Source: Halisarca cf. caerulea (Eukaryota; Porifera; Demospongiae; Chondrillida; Halisarcidae). Taken from it: a stretch of DNA of 64,000 bases. Position numbers and translations under genes: made by a program. Below are positions 31,001-45,200 of the stretch, piece after piece (position 1 is the stretch's first letter; every line of letters begins with the position of its first letter). The notes below the pieces were generated by a model. It was not told the origin of the DNA and did no database searches. It saw nothing but the letters and a program-made list of their open reading frames with translations. The stretch lies in assembly GCA_963170055.1 (NCBI GenBank), contig CAUJGJ010000020.1, positions 111,001-175,000 on the forward strand. The letters run 5' to 3'.

Positions 31001-33180
31001 ACTACTTTGGGCGTATTTGTGTAGTGTTGGATATGCTGGTGCTAATACCAATATTTGGCACTAGCACCACGCACATTCCCAGGGGACACACATGACCTTT
31101 CTGAAGTGCTGTGGGCGTATTTTTGTAGTGTTGGATATGCTGGTGCTAATACCAATATTTGGCACTAGCACCACGCACATTCCCAGTGGACACACATGAA
31201 GTTTCTTAACTACTGTGGGCGTATTTGTGTAATGTTGGATATGCTGGTGCTAATACCAATATTTGTCACTAGCACCACGCACATTCTTAGTGGACACACA
31301 TGACCTTTCTGAAGTGCTGTGAGTATATTTGTGTAGTGTTGGATATGCTGGTGCTAATACCAATATTTGGCACTAGCACCACGCACATTCCCTGTGGACA
31401 CACATGACCTTTCTGAAGTGCTGTGGGCGTATTTGTGTAGAGTTGGATATGCTTGTGCTAATACCAATATTGGGCACTAGCACCACGCACATTCCCAGTG
31501 GACACACATGAAGTTTCTGAAGTGCTGTGGGCGTATTTGTGTAATGTTGGATATACTGGTGCTAATACCAATATTTGGCACTAGCACCACATACATTGCC
31601 AGTGGACACACATGACCTTTCTGAAGTGCTGCGGGCGTATTTGTGTAGTGTTATATATCCTGGTGCTAATACCAATATTTGGCACTAGCACCTCCAACAT
31701 TCCCAGTGGACACACATGAAGTTTCTCAAGTGCTGTGGGCGTATTTGTGTAGTGTTGGATATGCTGGTGCTAATACCAATATTTGGCACTAGCACCACGC
31801 ACATTCCCAGTGGACACACATGACCTTTCTGAAGTGCTGCGGGCGTATTTGTGTAGTGTTGGATATGCTGGTGCTAATACCAATATTTGGTACTAGCACC
31901 ACGCACATTCCCAGTGGACACACATGAAGTTTCTGAAGTGCTATGTGCGTATTTGAGTAGTGTTGGATATGCTGGTGCTAATACCAATATTTGGTACTAG
32001 CACCACGCACATTCCCAGTGGACACAGATGAAGTTTCTTAACTACTGTGGGTGTATTTGTGTAATGTTGGATATGCTGGTGCTAATACCAATATTTGGAT
32101 CTAGCACCACGCACATTCCCAGTGGACACACATGAAGTTTCTGAAGTGCTGTGGGCGTATATGTGTAGTGTTGGATATGCTGGTTCTAATACCAATATTG
32201 TGCACTAGCACTACGCACATTCCCAGTGGACACACATGAAGTTTTTGAAGTGCTGTGGGCGTATTTGCGTAGTATTGGATATGCTGGTGCTAATACCAAT
32301 ATTTGGCACTAGCACCACGCACATTTCCAGTGGACACAAATGAAGTTTGTTAACTACTGTGGGCGTATTTTTGCAATGTTGGATATGCTGGTGCTAATAC
32401 CAATATTTGGCAATAGCACCACGCACATTCCCAGTGGACACACATGACCTTGCAGAAGTGCTGTGGGCGTATTTGTGTAGTGTTGGATATGCTGGTGCTA
32501 ATACCAATATTTGGCACTAGCACCACGCACATTCCCAGTGGACACCCATGAAGTTTCTTAACTACTGTGGGCGTATTTGTGTAGTGTTGGATATGCTGGT
32601 GTTAATACCAATATTTGGCACTAGCACCACGCACATTCCCAGTGGACACACATGAAGTTTCTTAACTACTGTGGGTGTATTTGTGTAATGTTGGATATGC
32701 TGGTGCTAATACCAATATTTGGCACTAGCACCACGCACATTCCCAGCGGACACACATGAAGTTTCTTAACTACTTTGGGCGTATTTGTGTAGTGTTGGAT
32801 ATGCTGGTGCTAATACCAATATTTGGCACTAGCACCACGCACATTCCCAGGGGACACACATGACCTTTCTGAAGTGCTGTGGGCGTATTTATGTAGTGTT
32901 GGATATGCTGGTGCTAATACCAATATTTGGCACTAGCACCACGCACATTCCCAGTGGACACACATGAAGTTTCTTAACTACTGTGGGCGTATTTGTGTAA
33001 TGTTGGATATGCTGGTGCTAATACCAATATTTGTCACTAGCACCACGCACATTCTTAGTGGACACACATGACCTTTCTGAAGTGCTGTGAGTATATTTGT
33101 GTAGTGTTGGATATGCTGGTGCTAATACCAATATTTGGCACTAGCACCACGCACATTCCCTGTGGACACACATGACCTTT
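28077..33180 (+). repeat. HOR region 5: 416-, 520- and 1768-bp repeats
   Basis: A rare monomer pair with GTTTGTTAACTACTG and TATTTTTGCAATG recurs at about 27868, 28284, 28804, 30572 and 32340. Its spacings are 416, 520, 1768 and 1768 bp (4, 5, 17 and 17 monomers). The 17-monomer unit also carries the odd variants GAGTATATTTG, GTTATATATCCTGG and GCACCTCCAACATTCC in the same order in successive copies. Confidence 0.85.
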
Positions 33181-34130
33181 CTGAAGTACTGTGGGCGTAT
33201 TTGTGTAGTGTTGGATATGCTGGTGCTAATACCAATATTTAGCACTAGCACAACGCACATTCCCAGTGGACACACATGAAGTTTCTTAACTACTGTGGGC
33301 GTTTTTGTGTAATGTTGGATATGCTGGTGCTAATACCAATATTTGGCACTAGCACCACGCACATTCCCAGTGGACACACATGACCATTCTGAAGTGCTGC
33401 GGGCGTATTTGTGTAGTGTTGGATATGCTGGTGCTAATACCAATATTTGGCACTAGCACCACACACATTCCCAGTGGACACAAATGAAGTTTCTTAACTA
33501 CTGTGGGCGTTTTTGTGTAATGTTGGATATGCTGGTGCTAATACCAATATTGGGCACTAGCACCACGCACATTCCCAGTGGACACACATGAAGTTTCTCA
33601 AGTGCTGTGGGCGTATTTGTGTAGTGTTGGATATGTTGGTGCTAATGCGAATATTTGGCACTAGCACCACGCACATTCCCAGTGAACACAAATGAAGTTT
33701 CTTAACTACTGTGGGCGTTTTTGTGTAATTTTGGATATGCTGTTGCTAATACCAATATTTGGCACTAGCACCACGCACATTCCCAGTGGACACACATGAC
33801 CTTTCTGAAGTGCTGCGGGCGTATTTGTGTAGTGTTGGATATGCTAGTGTTAATACCAATATTTGGCACTAGCACCACGCACATTCCCAGTGGACACAAA
33901 TGAAATTTCTTAACTACTGTGGGCGTATTTGTGTAGTGTTGGATATGCTGGTGCTAATACCAATATTTGGCACTAGCACCACGCACATTCCCAGTGGACA
34001 CACATTAAGTTTCTGAAGTGCTGTGGGCGTATTTGTGTAGTGTTGGATATGCTGGTGCTAATACCAATATTTAGCACTAGCACCACGCACATTCCCAATG
34101 GACACACATGAAGTTTCTTAACTACTGTGG
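33181..34130 (+). repeat. Mixed satellite monomers before the telomere-bearing HOR
   Basis: 104-bp monomers with frequent GGCGTTTTTGTG and GTGAACACAAATG variants that are shared with the next region. No insertion is seen. Confidence 0.7.
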
Positions 34131-34397
34131 GCGTTTTTGTGTAATGTTGGATATGCTGGTGCTAATACCAATATTGGGCACTAGCACCACGCACATTCCC
34201 AGTGGACACACATGACCATTCTGAAGTGCTGCGGGCGTATTTGTGTAGTGTTGGATATGCTGGTGCTAATACCAATATTTGGCAATAACACCACGCGCAT
34301 TCCCTCACATGAAGTTTGAAAAAAGTTGCGGGCATATCTGTGTAGTTTTAAACATGTTGGTGTAAAGACCATAATTTTGCAAATTGTTATATTAGTA

Positions 34398-34435
34398 TAA
34401 CCCTAAGCCTAAGCCTAACCCTAACACTAACCCCC
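34398..34435 (-). repeat. Degenerate interstitial telomeric tract inside the satellite, copy 1
   Basis: About six degenerate CCCTAA units (CCCTAAGCCTAAGCCTAACC, then CTAACACTAACC) lie between the diverged left part of a satellite monomer and its normal right part. On the + strand the tract reads as C-strand, opposite to the terminal TTAGGG block at 60924. Confidence 0.85.
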
Positions 34436-34956
34436 ACGCACATTCCGAGTGGACACACATGAACTTTCTGAAGTGCTGTGGGCGTATTTGGGTAGTGTTA
34501 TATATCCTGGTGCTAATACAAATATTTGGCACTAGCATCTCCAACATTCCCAGTGGACACACATGAAGTTTCTCAAGTGCTGTGGGCGTATTTGTGTAGT
34601 GTTGGATATGCTGGTGCTAATACCAATATTTGGCACTAGCACCACGCACATTCCCAGTGAACACAAATGAAGTTTCTTAACTACTGTGGGCGTTTTTGTG
34701 TAATGTTGGATATGCTGGTGCTAATACCAATATTGGGCACTAGCACCACGCACATTCCCAGTGGACACACATGACCATTCTGAAGTGCTGCGGGCGTATT
34801 TGTGTAGTGTTGGATATGCTGGTGCTAATACCAATATTTGGCAATAACACCACGCGCATTCCCTCACATGAAGTTTGAAAAAAGTTGCGGGCATATCTGT
34901 GTAGTTTTAAACATGTTGGTGTAAAGACCATAATTTTGCAAATTGTTATATTAGTA

Positions 34957-34994
34957 TAACCCTAAGCCTAAGCCTAACCCTAACACTAACCCCC
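34957..34994 (-). repeat. Degenerate interstitial telomeric tract inside the satellite, copy 2
   Basis: Copy of the tract at 34398-34435, carried along by the 559-bp duplication with the same variant units in the same order. Confidence 0.85.
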
Positions 34995-35250
34995 ACGCAC
35001 ATTCCGAGTGGACACACATGACCTTTCTGAAGTGCTGTGGGCGTATTTGGGTAGTGTTATATATCCTGGTGCTAATACAAATATTTGGCACTAGCACCTC
35101 CAACATTCCCAGTGGACACACATGAAGTTTCTCAAGTGCTGTGGGCGTATTTGTGTAGTGTTGGATATGCTGGTGCTAATACCAATATTTGGCACTAGCA
35201 CCACGCACATTCCCAGTGAACACAAATGAAGTTTCTTAACTACTGTGGGC

Positions 35251-36240
35251 GTTTTTGTGTAATGTTGGATATGCTGGTGCTAATACCAATATTTGGCACT
35301 AGCACCACGCACATTCCCAGTGGACACACATGACCTTTCTGAAGTGCTGTGGGCGTATTTGTGTAATGTTGGATATGCTGGTGCTAATACCAATATTTGG
35401 CACTAGCACCACGCACATTCCCAGTGGACACACATGACCTTTCTGAAGTGCTGCGGGCGTATTTGTGTAGTTTTGGATATGCTGGTGCTAATACTAATAT
35501 TTGGCACTAGCACCACGCACATTCCCAGTGGACACACATGAAGTTTCTTAACTACTGTGGGCGTATTTGTGTAGTGTTGGATATGCTGGTGTAATTACCA
35601 ATATTTGGCACTAGCACCACGCACATTCCCAGTGGACACACATGAAGTTTCTTAACTACTGTGGGCGTATTTGTGTAATGTTGGATATGCTGGTGCTAAT
35701 ACCAATATTTGGCATTAGCACCATGCACATTCCCAGCGGACACACATGAAGTTTCTTAACTACTTTGGGCGTATTTGTGTAGTGTTGGATATGCTGGTGC
35801 TAATACCAATATTTGGCACTAGCACCACGCACATTCCCAGTGGACACACATGACCTTTCTGAAGTGCTGTGGGCGTATTTGTGTAGTGTTGGATATGCTG
35901 GTGCTAATACCAATATTTGGCACTAGCACAACGCACATTCCCAGTAGACACACATGAAGTTTGTGAAGTGCTGTGGGCGTATTTGTGTAGTGTTGGATAT
36001 GCTGGTGCTAATACCAATATTTGGCACTAGCACCACGCACATTCCCAGTGGACACACATGAAGTTTCTTAACTACTGTGGGCGTATTTGTGTAATGTTTG
36101 ATATGCTGGTGCTAATGGGAATATTTGGCACTAGCACCACGCACATTAGCAGTGGACACTCATGAAGTATTCTTAACTACTGTGGGCGTATTTGTGTAAT
36201 GTTGGGTATGCTGGTGCTAATACCAATATTTGGCACTAGC
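35251..36240 (+). repeat. Mixed satellite monomers between HOR regions 6 and 7
   Basis: 104-bp monomers, including the first with the GCTAATGGGAATATTTGG variant (about 36113), in which GGG replaces the ACC of the inner dyad arm. A one-base insertion (GAAGTATTCTTAAC) appears near 36165. Both variants become standard in the next region. Confidence 0.75.
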
Positions 36241-39200
36241 ACCACGCACATTCCCAGTGGACACACGAAGTTTCTTAACTACTGTGGGAGTATTTGTGTA
36301 GTGTTGGATATGCTGGTGCTAATACCAATATTTGGCACTAGCACCACGCACATTCCCAGTGGACACACATGACCTTTCTGAAGTGCTGTGGGCGTATTTG
36401 TGTAGTGTTGGATATGCTGGTGCTAATAGCAATATTTGGCACTAGCACCACGCACATTCCCAGTGGACACACATGAAGTTTGTTAACTACTGTGGGCGTA
36501 TTTGTGTAATGTTGGATATGCTTGTGCTAATACCAATATTTGGCACTAGCACCACGCACATTCCCAGTGGACACACATGCCTTTTCTGAAGTGCTGTGGG
36601 CGTATTTGTGTAGTGTTGGATATGCTGGTGCTAATACCAATATTTGGCACTAGCACCACGCACATTCCCAGTGGACACACATGAAGTTTCTTAACTACTG
36701 TGGGCGTATTTGTGTAATGTTTGATATGCTTGTGCTAATGCGAATATTTGGCACTAGCACCACGCACATTAACAGTGGACACTCATGAAGTTTCTTAACT
36801 ACTGTGGGCGTATTTGTGTAATGTTGGATATGCTGGTGCTAATACCAATATTTGGCACTAGCACAACGCACATTCCCAGTGGACACACGAAGTTTCTTAA
36901 CTACTGTGGGAGTATTTGTGTAGTGTTGGATATGCTGGTGCTAATACCAATATTTGGCACTAGCACCACGCACATTCCCAGTGGACACACATGACCTTTC
37001 TGAAGTGCTGTGGGCGTATTTGTGTAGTGTTGGATATGCTGGTGCTAATACCAATATTTGGCACTAGCACAACGCACATTCCCAGTGGACACACGGAGTT
37101 TCTTAACTACTGTGGGAGTATTTGTGTAGTGTTGGATATGCTGGTGCTAATACCAATATTTGGCACTAGCACCACGCACATTCCCAGTGGACACACATGA
37201 CCTTTCTGAAGTGCTGTGGGCGTATTTGTGTAGTGTTGGATATGCTGGTGCTAATACCAATATTTGGCACTAGCACCACGCACATTCCCAGTGGACACAC
37301 ATGAAGTTTCTGAAGTGCTGTGGGCGTATTTGTGTAGTGTTGGATATGCTGGTGCTAATACCAATATTTGGCACTAGCACCACGCACATTCCCAGTGGAC
37401 ACACATGAAGTTTCTTAACTACTGTGGGCGTATTTGTGTAGTGTTGGATATGCTGGTGCTAATGGGAATATTTGGCACTAGCACCACGCACATTAGCAGT
37501 GGACACTCATGAAGTATTCTTAACTACTGTGGGCGTATTTGTGTAATGTTGGGTATGCTGGTGCTAATACCAATATTTGGCACTAGCACCACGCACATTC
37601 CCAGTGGACACACGAAGTTTCTTAACTACTGTGGGAGTATTTGTGTAGTGTTGGATATGCTGGTGCTAATACCAATATTTGGCACTAGCACCACGCACAT
37701 TCCCAGTGGACACACATGACCTTTCTGAAGTGCTGTGGGCGTATTTGTGTAGTGTTGGATATGCTGGTGCTAATACCAATATTTGGCAATAGCACCGCGC
37801 ACATTCCCAGTGGACACACGAAGTTTCTTAACTACTGTGGGAGTATTTGTGTAGTGTTGGATATGCTGGTGCTAATACCAATATTTGGCACTAGCACCAC
37901 GCACATTCCCAGTGGACACACGAAGTTTCTTAACTACTGTGGGAGAATTTGTGTAGTGTTGGATATGCTGGTGCTAATACCAATATTTGGCACTAGCACC
38001 ACGCACATTCCCAGTGGACACACATGACCTTTCTGAAGTGCTTTGGGCGTATTTGTGTAGTGTTGGATATGCTGGTGCAAATACCAATATTTGGCACTAG
38101 CACCACGCACATTCCCAGTGGACACACATGACCTTTCTGAAGTGCTGTGGGCGTATTTGTGTAGTGTTGGATATGCTGGTGCTAATACCAATATTTGGCA
38201 CTAGCACCACGCACATTCCCAGTGGACACACATGACCTTTCTGAAGTGCTGTGGGCGTATTTGTGTAGTGTTGGATATGCTGGTGCTAATACCAATATTT
38301 GGCACTAGCACCACGCACATTCCCAGTGGACACACATGAAGTTTCTGAAGTGCTGTGGGCGTATTTGTGTAGTGTTGGATATGCTGGTGCTAATACCAAT
38401 ATTTGGCACTAGCACCACGCACATTCCCAGTGGACACACATGAAGTTTCTTAACTACTGTGGGCGTATTTGTGTAGTGTTGGATATGCTGGTGCTAATGG
38501 GAATATTTGGCACTAGCACCACGCACATTAGCAGTGGACACTCATGAAGTATTCTTAACTACTGTGGGCGTATTTGTGTAATGTTGGGTATGCTGGTGCT
38601 AATACCAATATTTGGCACTAGCACCACGCACATTCCCAGTGGACACACGAAGTTTCTTAACTACTGTGGGAGTATTTGTGTAGTGTTGGATATGCTGGTG
38701 CTAATACCAATATTTGGCACTAGCACCACGCACATTCCCAGTGGACACACATGACCTTTCTGAAGTGCTGTGGGCGTATTTGTGTAGTGTTGGATATGCT
38801 GGTGCTAATACCAATATTTGGCAATAGCACCGCGCACATTCCCAGTGGACACACGAAGTTTCTTAACTACTGTGGGAGTATTTGTGTAGTGTTGGATATG
38901 CTGGTGCTAATACCAATATTTGGCACTAGCACCACGCACATTCCCAGTGGACACACATGACCTTTCTGAAGTGCTGTGGGCGTATTTGTGTAGTGTTGGA
39001 TATGCTGGTGCTAATACCAATATTTGGCACTAGCACCACGCACATTCCCAGTGGACACACATGAAGTTTCTGAAGTGCTGTGGGCGTATTTGTGTAGTGT
39101 TGGATATGCTGGTGCTAATACCAATATTTGGCACTAGCACCACGCACATTCCCAGTGGACACACATGAAGTTTCTTAACTACTGTGGGCGTATTTGTGTA

Positions 39201-42200
39201 GTGTTGGATATGCTGGTGCTAATGGGAATATTTGGCACTAGCACCACGCACATTAGCAGTGGACACTCATGAAGTATTCTTAACTACTGTGGGCGTATTT
39301 GTGTAATGTTGGGTATGCTGGTGCTAATACCAATATTTGGCACTAGCACCACGCACATTCCCAGTGGACACACGAAGTTTCTTAACTACTGTGGGAGTAT
39401 TTGTGTAGTGTTGGATATGCTGGTGCTAATACCAATATTTGGCACTAGCACCACGCACATTCCCAGTGGACACACATGACCTTTCTGAAGTGCTGTGGGC
39501 GTATTTGTGTAGTGTTGGATATGCTGGTGCTAATACCAATATTTGGCAATAGCACCGCGCACATTCCCAGTGGACACACGAAGTTTCTTAACTACTGTGG
39601 GAGTATTTGTGTAGTGTTGGATATGCTGGTGCTAATACCAATATTTGGCACTAGCACCACGCACATTCCCAGTGGACACACGAAGTTTCTTAACTACTGT
39701 GGGAGAATTTGTGTAGTGTTGGATATGCTGGTGCTAATACCAATATTTGGCACTAGCACCACGCACATTCCCAGTGGACACACATGACCTTTCTGAAGTG
39801 CTTTGGGCGTATTTGTGTAGTGTTGGATATGCTGGTGCAAATACCAATATTTGGCACTAGCACCACGCACATTCCCAGTGGACACACATGACCTTTCTGA
39901 AGTGCTGTGGGCGTATTTGTGTAGTGTTGGATATGCTGGTGCTAATACCAATATTTGGCACTAGCACCACGCACATTCCCAGTGGACACACATGACCTTT
40001 CTGAAGTGCTGTGGGCGTATTTGTGTAGTGTTGGATATGCTGGTGCTAATACCAATATTTGGCACTAGCACCACGCACATTCCCAGTGGACACACATGAA
40101 GTTTCTGAAGTGCTGTGGGCGTATTTGTGTAGTGTTGGATATGCTGGTGCTAATACCAATATTTGGCACTAGCACCACGCACATTCCCAGTGGACACACA
40201 TGAAGTTTCTTAACTACTGTGGGCGTATTTGTGTAGTGTTGGATATGCTGGTGCTAATGGGAATATTTGGCACTAGCACCACGCACATTAGCAGTGGACA
40301 CTCATGAAGTATTCTTAACTACTGTGGGCGTATTTGTGTAATGTTGGGTATGCTGGTGCTAATACCAATATTTGGCACTAGCACCACGCACATTCCCAGT
40401 GGACACACGAAGTTTCTTAACTACTGTGGGAGTATTTGTGTAGTGTTGGATATGCTGGTGCTAATACCAATATTTGGCACTAGCACCACGCACATTCCCA
40501 GTGGACACACATGACCTTTCTGAAGTGCTGTGGGCGTATTTGTGTAGTGTTGGATATGCTGGTGCTAATACCAATATTTGGCAATAGCACCGCGCACATT
40601 CCCAGTGGACACACGAAGTTTCTTAACTACTGTGGGAGTATTTGTGTAGTGTTGGATATGCTGGTGCTAATACCAATATTTGGCACTAGCACCACGCACA
40701 TTCCCAGTGGACACACGAAGTTTCTTAACTACTGTGGGAGAATTTGTGTAGTGTTGGATATGCTGGTGCTAATACCAATATTTGGCACTAGCACCACGCA
40801 CATTCCCAGTGGACACACATGACCTTTCTGAAGTGCTTTGGGCGTATTTGTGTAGTGTTGGATATGCTGGTGCAAATACCAATATTTGGCACTAGCACCA
40901 CGCACATTCCCAGTGGACACACATGACCTTTCTGAAGTGCTGTGGGCGTATTTGTGTAGTGTTGGATATGCTGGTGCTAATACCAATATTTGGCACTAGC
41001 ACCACGCACATTCCCAGTGGACACACATGACCTTTCTGAAGTGCTGTGGGCGTATTTGTGTAGTGTTGGATATGCTGGTGCTAATACCAATATTTGGCAC
41101 TAGCACCACGCACATTCCCAGTGGACACACATGAAGTTTCTTAACTACTGTGGGCGTATTTGTGTAATGTTGGATATGCTGGTGCTAATACCAACATTTG
41201 GCACTAGCACCACGCACATTCCCAGTGGACACACATGACCTTTCTGAAGTGCTGTGGGCGTATTTGTGTAGTGTTGGATATGCTGGTGCTAATACCAATA
41301 TTTGGCACTAGCACCACACACATTCCCAGTGGACACACATGACTTTTCTGAAGTGCTGTGGGCGTATTTGTGTAGTGTTGGATATGCTGGTGCTAATACC
41401 AATATTTGGCACTAGCACCACGCACATTCCAAGTGGACACACATGAAGTTTCTTAACTACTGTGGGCGTATTTGTGTAATGTTTGATATGCTGGTGCTAA
41501 TGCGAATATTTGGCACTAGCACCACGCACATTAGCAGTGGACACACATGACCTTTCTGAAGTGCTGTGGTCGTATTTGTGTAGTGTTGGATATGCTGGTG
41601 CTAATACCAATATTTGGCACTAGCACCACGCACATTCCCAGTGGACACACATGACCTTTCTGAAGTACTGTGGGCGTATTTGTGTAGTGTTGGATATGCT
41701 GGTGCTAATACCAATATTTGGCACTAGCACCACGCACATTCCCAGTGGACACACATGACCTTTCTGAAGTGCTGTGGGCGTATTTGTGTAGTGTTGGATA
41801 TGCTGGTGCTAATACCAATATTTGGCACTAGCACCACGCACATTCCCAGTGGACACACATGACCTTTCTGAAGTGCTGTGGGCGTATTTGTGTAGTGTTG
41901 GATATGCACGTGCTAATACCAATATTTGGCACTAGCACAACGCACATTCCCAGGTGACACACATGAAGTTTCTGAAGTGCTGTGGGCGTATTTGTGTAGT
42001 GTTGGATATGCTGGTGCTAATACCAATATTTGGCACTAGCACCACGCACATTCCCAGTGGACACACGAAGTTTCTTAACTACTGTGGGAGAATTTGTGTA
42101 GTGTTGGATATGCTGGTGCTAATACCAATATTTGGCACTAGCACCACGCACATTCCCAGTGGACACACATGACCTTTCTGAAGTGCTTTGGGCGTATTTG

Positions 42201-45200
42201 TGTAGTGTTGGATATGCTGGTGCAAATACCAATATTTGGCACTAGCACCACGCACATTCCCAGTGGACACACATGACCTTTCTGAAGTGCTGTGGGCGTA
42301 TTTGTGTAGTGTTGGATATGCTGGTGCTAATACCAATATTTGGCACTAGCACCACGCACATTCCCAGTGGACACACATGACCTTTCTGAAGTGCTGTGGG
42401 CGTATTTGTGTAGTGTTGGATATGCTGGTGCTAATACCAATATTTGGCACTAGCACCACGCACATTCCCAGTGGACACACATGAAGTTTCTGAAGTGCTG
42501 TGGGCGTATTTGTGTAGTGTTGGATATGCTGGTGCTAATACCAATATTTGGCACTAGCACCACGCACATTCCCAGTGGACACACATGAAGTTTCTTAACT
42601 ACTGTGGGCGTATTTGTGTAGTGTTGGATATGCTGGTGCTAATGGGAATATTTGGCACTAGCACCACGCACATTAGCAGTGGACACTCATGAAGTATTCT
42701 TAACTACTGTGGGCGTATTTGTGTAATGTTGGGTATGCTGGTGCTAATACCAATATTTGGCACTAGCACCACGCACATTCCCAGTGGACACACGAAGTTT
42801 CTTAACTACTGTGGGAGTATTTGTGTAGTGTTGGATATGCTGGTGCTAATACCAATATTTGGCACTAGCACCACGCACATTCCCAGTGGACACACATGAC
42901 CTTTCTGAAGTGCTGTGGGCGTATTTGTGTAGTGTTTTATATGCTGGTGCTAATACCAATATTTGGCAATAGCACCGCGCACATTCCCAGTGGACACACG
43001 AAGTTTCTTAACTACTGTGGGAGTATTTGTGTAGTGTTGGATATGCTGGTGCTAATACCAATATTTGGCACTAGCACCACGCACATTCCCAGTGGACACA
43101 CGAAGTTTCTTAACTACTGTGGGAGAATTTGTGTAGTGTTGGATATGCTGGTGCTAATACCAATATTTGGCACTAGCACCACGCACATTCCCAGTGGACA
43201 CACATGACCTTTCTGAAGTGCTTTGGGCGTATTTGTGTAGTGTTGGATATGCTGGTGCAAATACCAATATTTGGCACTAGCACCACGCACATTCCCAGTG
43301 GACACACATGACCTTTCTGAAGTGCTGTGGGCGTATTTGTGTAGTGTTGGATATGCTGGTGCTAATACCAATATTTGGCACTAGCACCACGCACATTCCC
43401 AGTGGACACACATGACCTTTCTGAAGTGCTGTGGGCGTATTTGTGTAGTGTTGGATATGCTGGTGCTAATACCAATATTTGGCACTAGCACCACGCACAT
43501 TCCCAGTGGACACACATGAAGTTTCTTAACTACTGTGGGCGTATTTGTGTAATGTTGGATATGCTGGTGCTAATACCAACATTTGGCACTAGCACCACGC
43601 ACATTCCCAGTGGACACACATGACCTTTCTGAAGTGCTGTGGGCGTATTTGTGTAGTGTTGGATATGCTGGTGCTAATACCAATATTTGGCACTAGCACC
43701 ACACACATTCCCAGTGGACACACATGACTTTTCTGAAGTGCTGTGGGCGTATTTGTGTAGTGTTGGATATGCTGGTGCTAATACCAATATTTGGCACTAG
43801 CACCACGCACATTCCAAGTGGACACACATGAAGTTTCTTAACTACTGTGGGCGTATTTGTGTAATGTTTGATATGCTGGTGCTAATGCGAATATTTGGCA
43901 CTAGCACCACGCACATTAGCAGTGGACACACATGACCTTTCTGAAGTGCTGTGGTCGTATTTGTGTAGTGTTGGATATGCTGGTGCTAATACCAATATTT
44001 GGCACTAGCACCACGCACATTCCCAGTGGACACACATGACCTTTCTGAAGTACTGTGGGCGTATTTGTGTAGTGTTGGATATGCTGGTGCTAATACCAAT
44101 ATTTGGCACTAGCACCACGCACATTCCCAGTGGACACACATGACCTTTCTGAAGTGCTGTGGGCGTATTTGTGTAGTGTTGGATATGCTGGTGCTAATAC
44201 CAATATTTGGCACTAGCACCACGCACATTCCCAGTGGACACACATGACCTTTCTGAAGTGCTGTGGGCGTATTTGTGTAGTGTTGGATATGCACGTGCTA
44301 ATACCAATATTTGGCACTAGCACAACGCACATTCCCAGGTGACACACATGAAGTTTCTGAAGTGCTGTGGGCGTATTTGTGTAGTGTTGGATATGCTGGT
44401 GCTAATACCAATATTTGGCACTAGCACCACGCACATTCCCAGTGGACACACATGAAGTTTCTTAACTACCGTGGGCGTATTTGTGTAATGTTTGATATGC
44501 TGGTGCTAATGGGAATATTTGGCACTAGCACCGCGCACATTAGCAGTGAACACTCATGAAGTATTCTTAACTACTGTGGGCGTATTTGTGTAATGTTGGG
44601 TATGCTGGTGCTAATACCAATATTTGGCACTAGCACCACGCACATTCCCAGTGGACACACGAAGTTTCTTAACTACTGTGGGAGTATTTGTGTAGTGTTG
44701 GATATGCTGGTGCTAATACCAATATTTGTCACTAGCACCACGCACATTCCCAGTGGACACACATGACCTTTCTGAAGTGCTGTGGGCGTATTTGTGTAGT
44801 GTTGGATATGCTGGTGCTAATACCAATATTTGGCAATAGCACCGCGCACATTCCCAGTGGACACACGAAGTTTCTTAACTACTGTGGGAGTATTTGTGTA
44901 GTGTTGGATATGCTGGTGCTAATATAAATATTTGGCACTAGCACCACGCACATTCCCAGTGGACACACGAAGTTTCTTAACTACTGTGGGAGAATTTGTG
45001 TAGTGTTGGATATGCTGGTGCTAATACCAATATTTGGCACTAGCACCACGCACATTCCCAGTGGACACACATGACCTTTCTGAAGTGCTTTGGGCGTATT
45101 TGTGTAGTGTTGGATATGCTGGTGCAAATACCAATATTTGGCACTAGCACCACGCACATTCCCAGTGGACACACATGACCTTTCTGAAGTGCTGTGGGCG

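Larger units (their letters stand above)
34131..35250 (+). repeat. HOR region 6: two copies of a 559-bp repeat containing a diverged monomer with CCCTAA-type sequence
   Basis: The offset is exactly 559 bp, five monomers plus 39 bp. Each copy has a monomer whose right end is shortened (CATTCCCTCACATGAAG). It is followed by a strongly diverged monomer (GTAGTTTTAAACATGTTGG, then ACCATAATTTTGCAAATTG) in which a degenerate CCCTAA tract replaces the usual GGCACTAGCAC part. After the tract the monomer resumes at CCACGCACATTCCGAGTGG. The copies differ by only a few substitutions. Confidence 0.88.
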
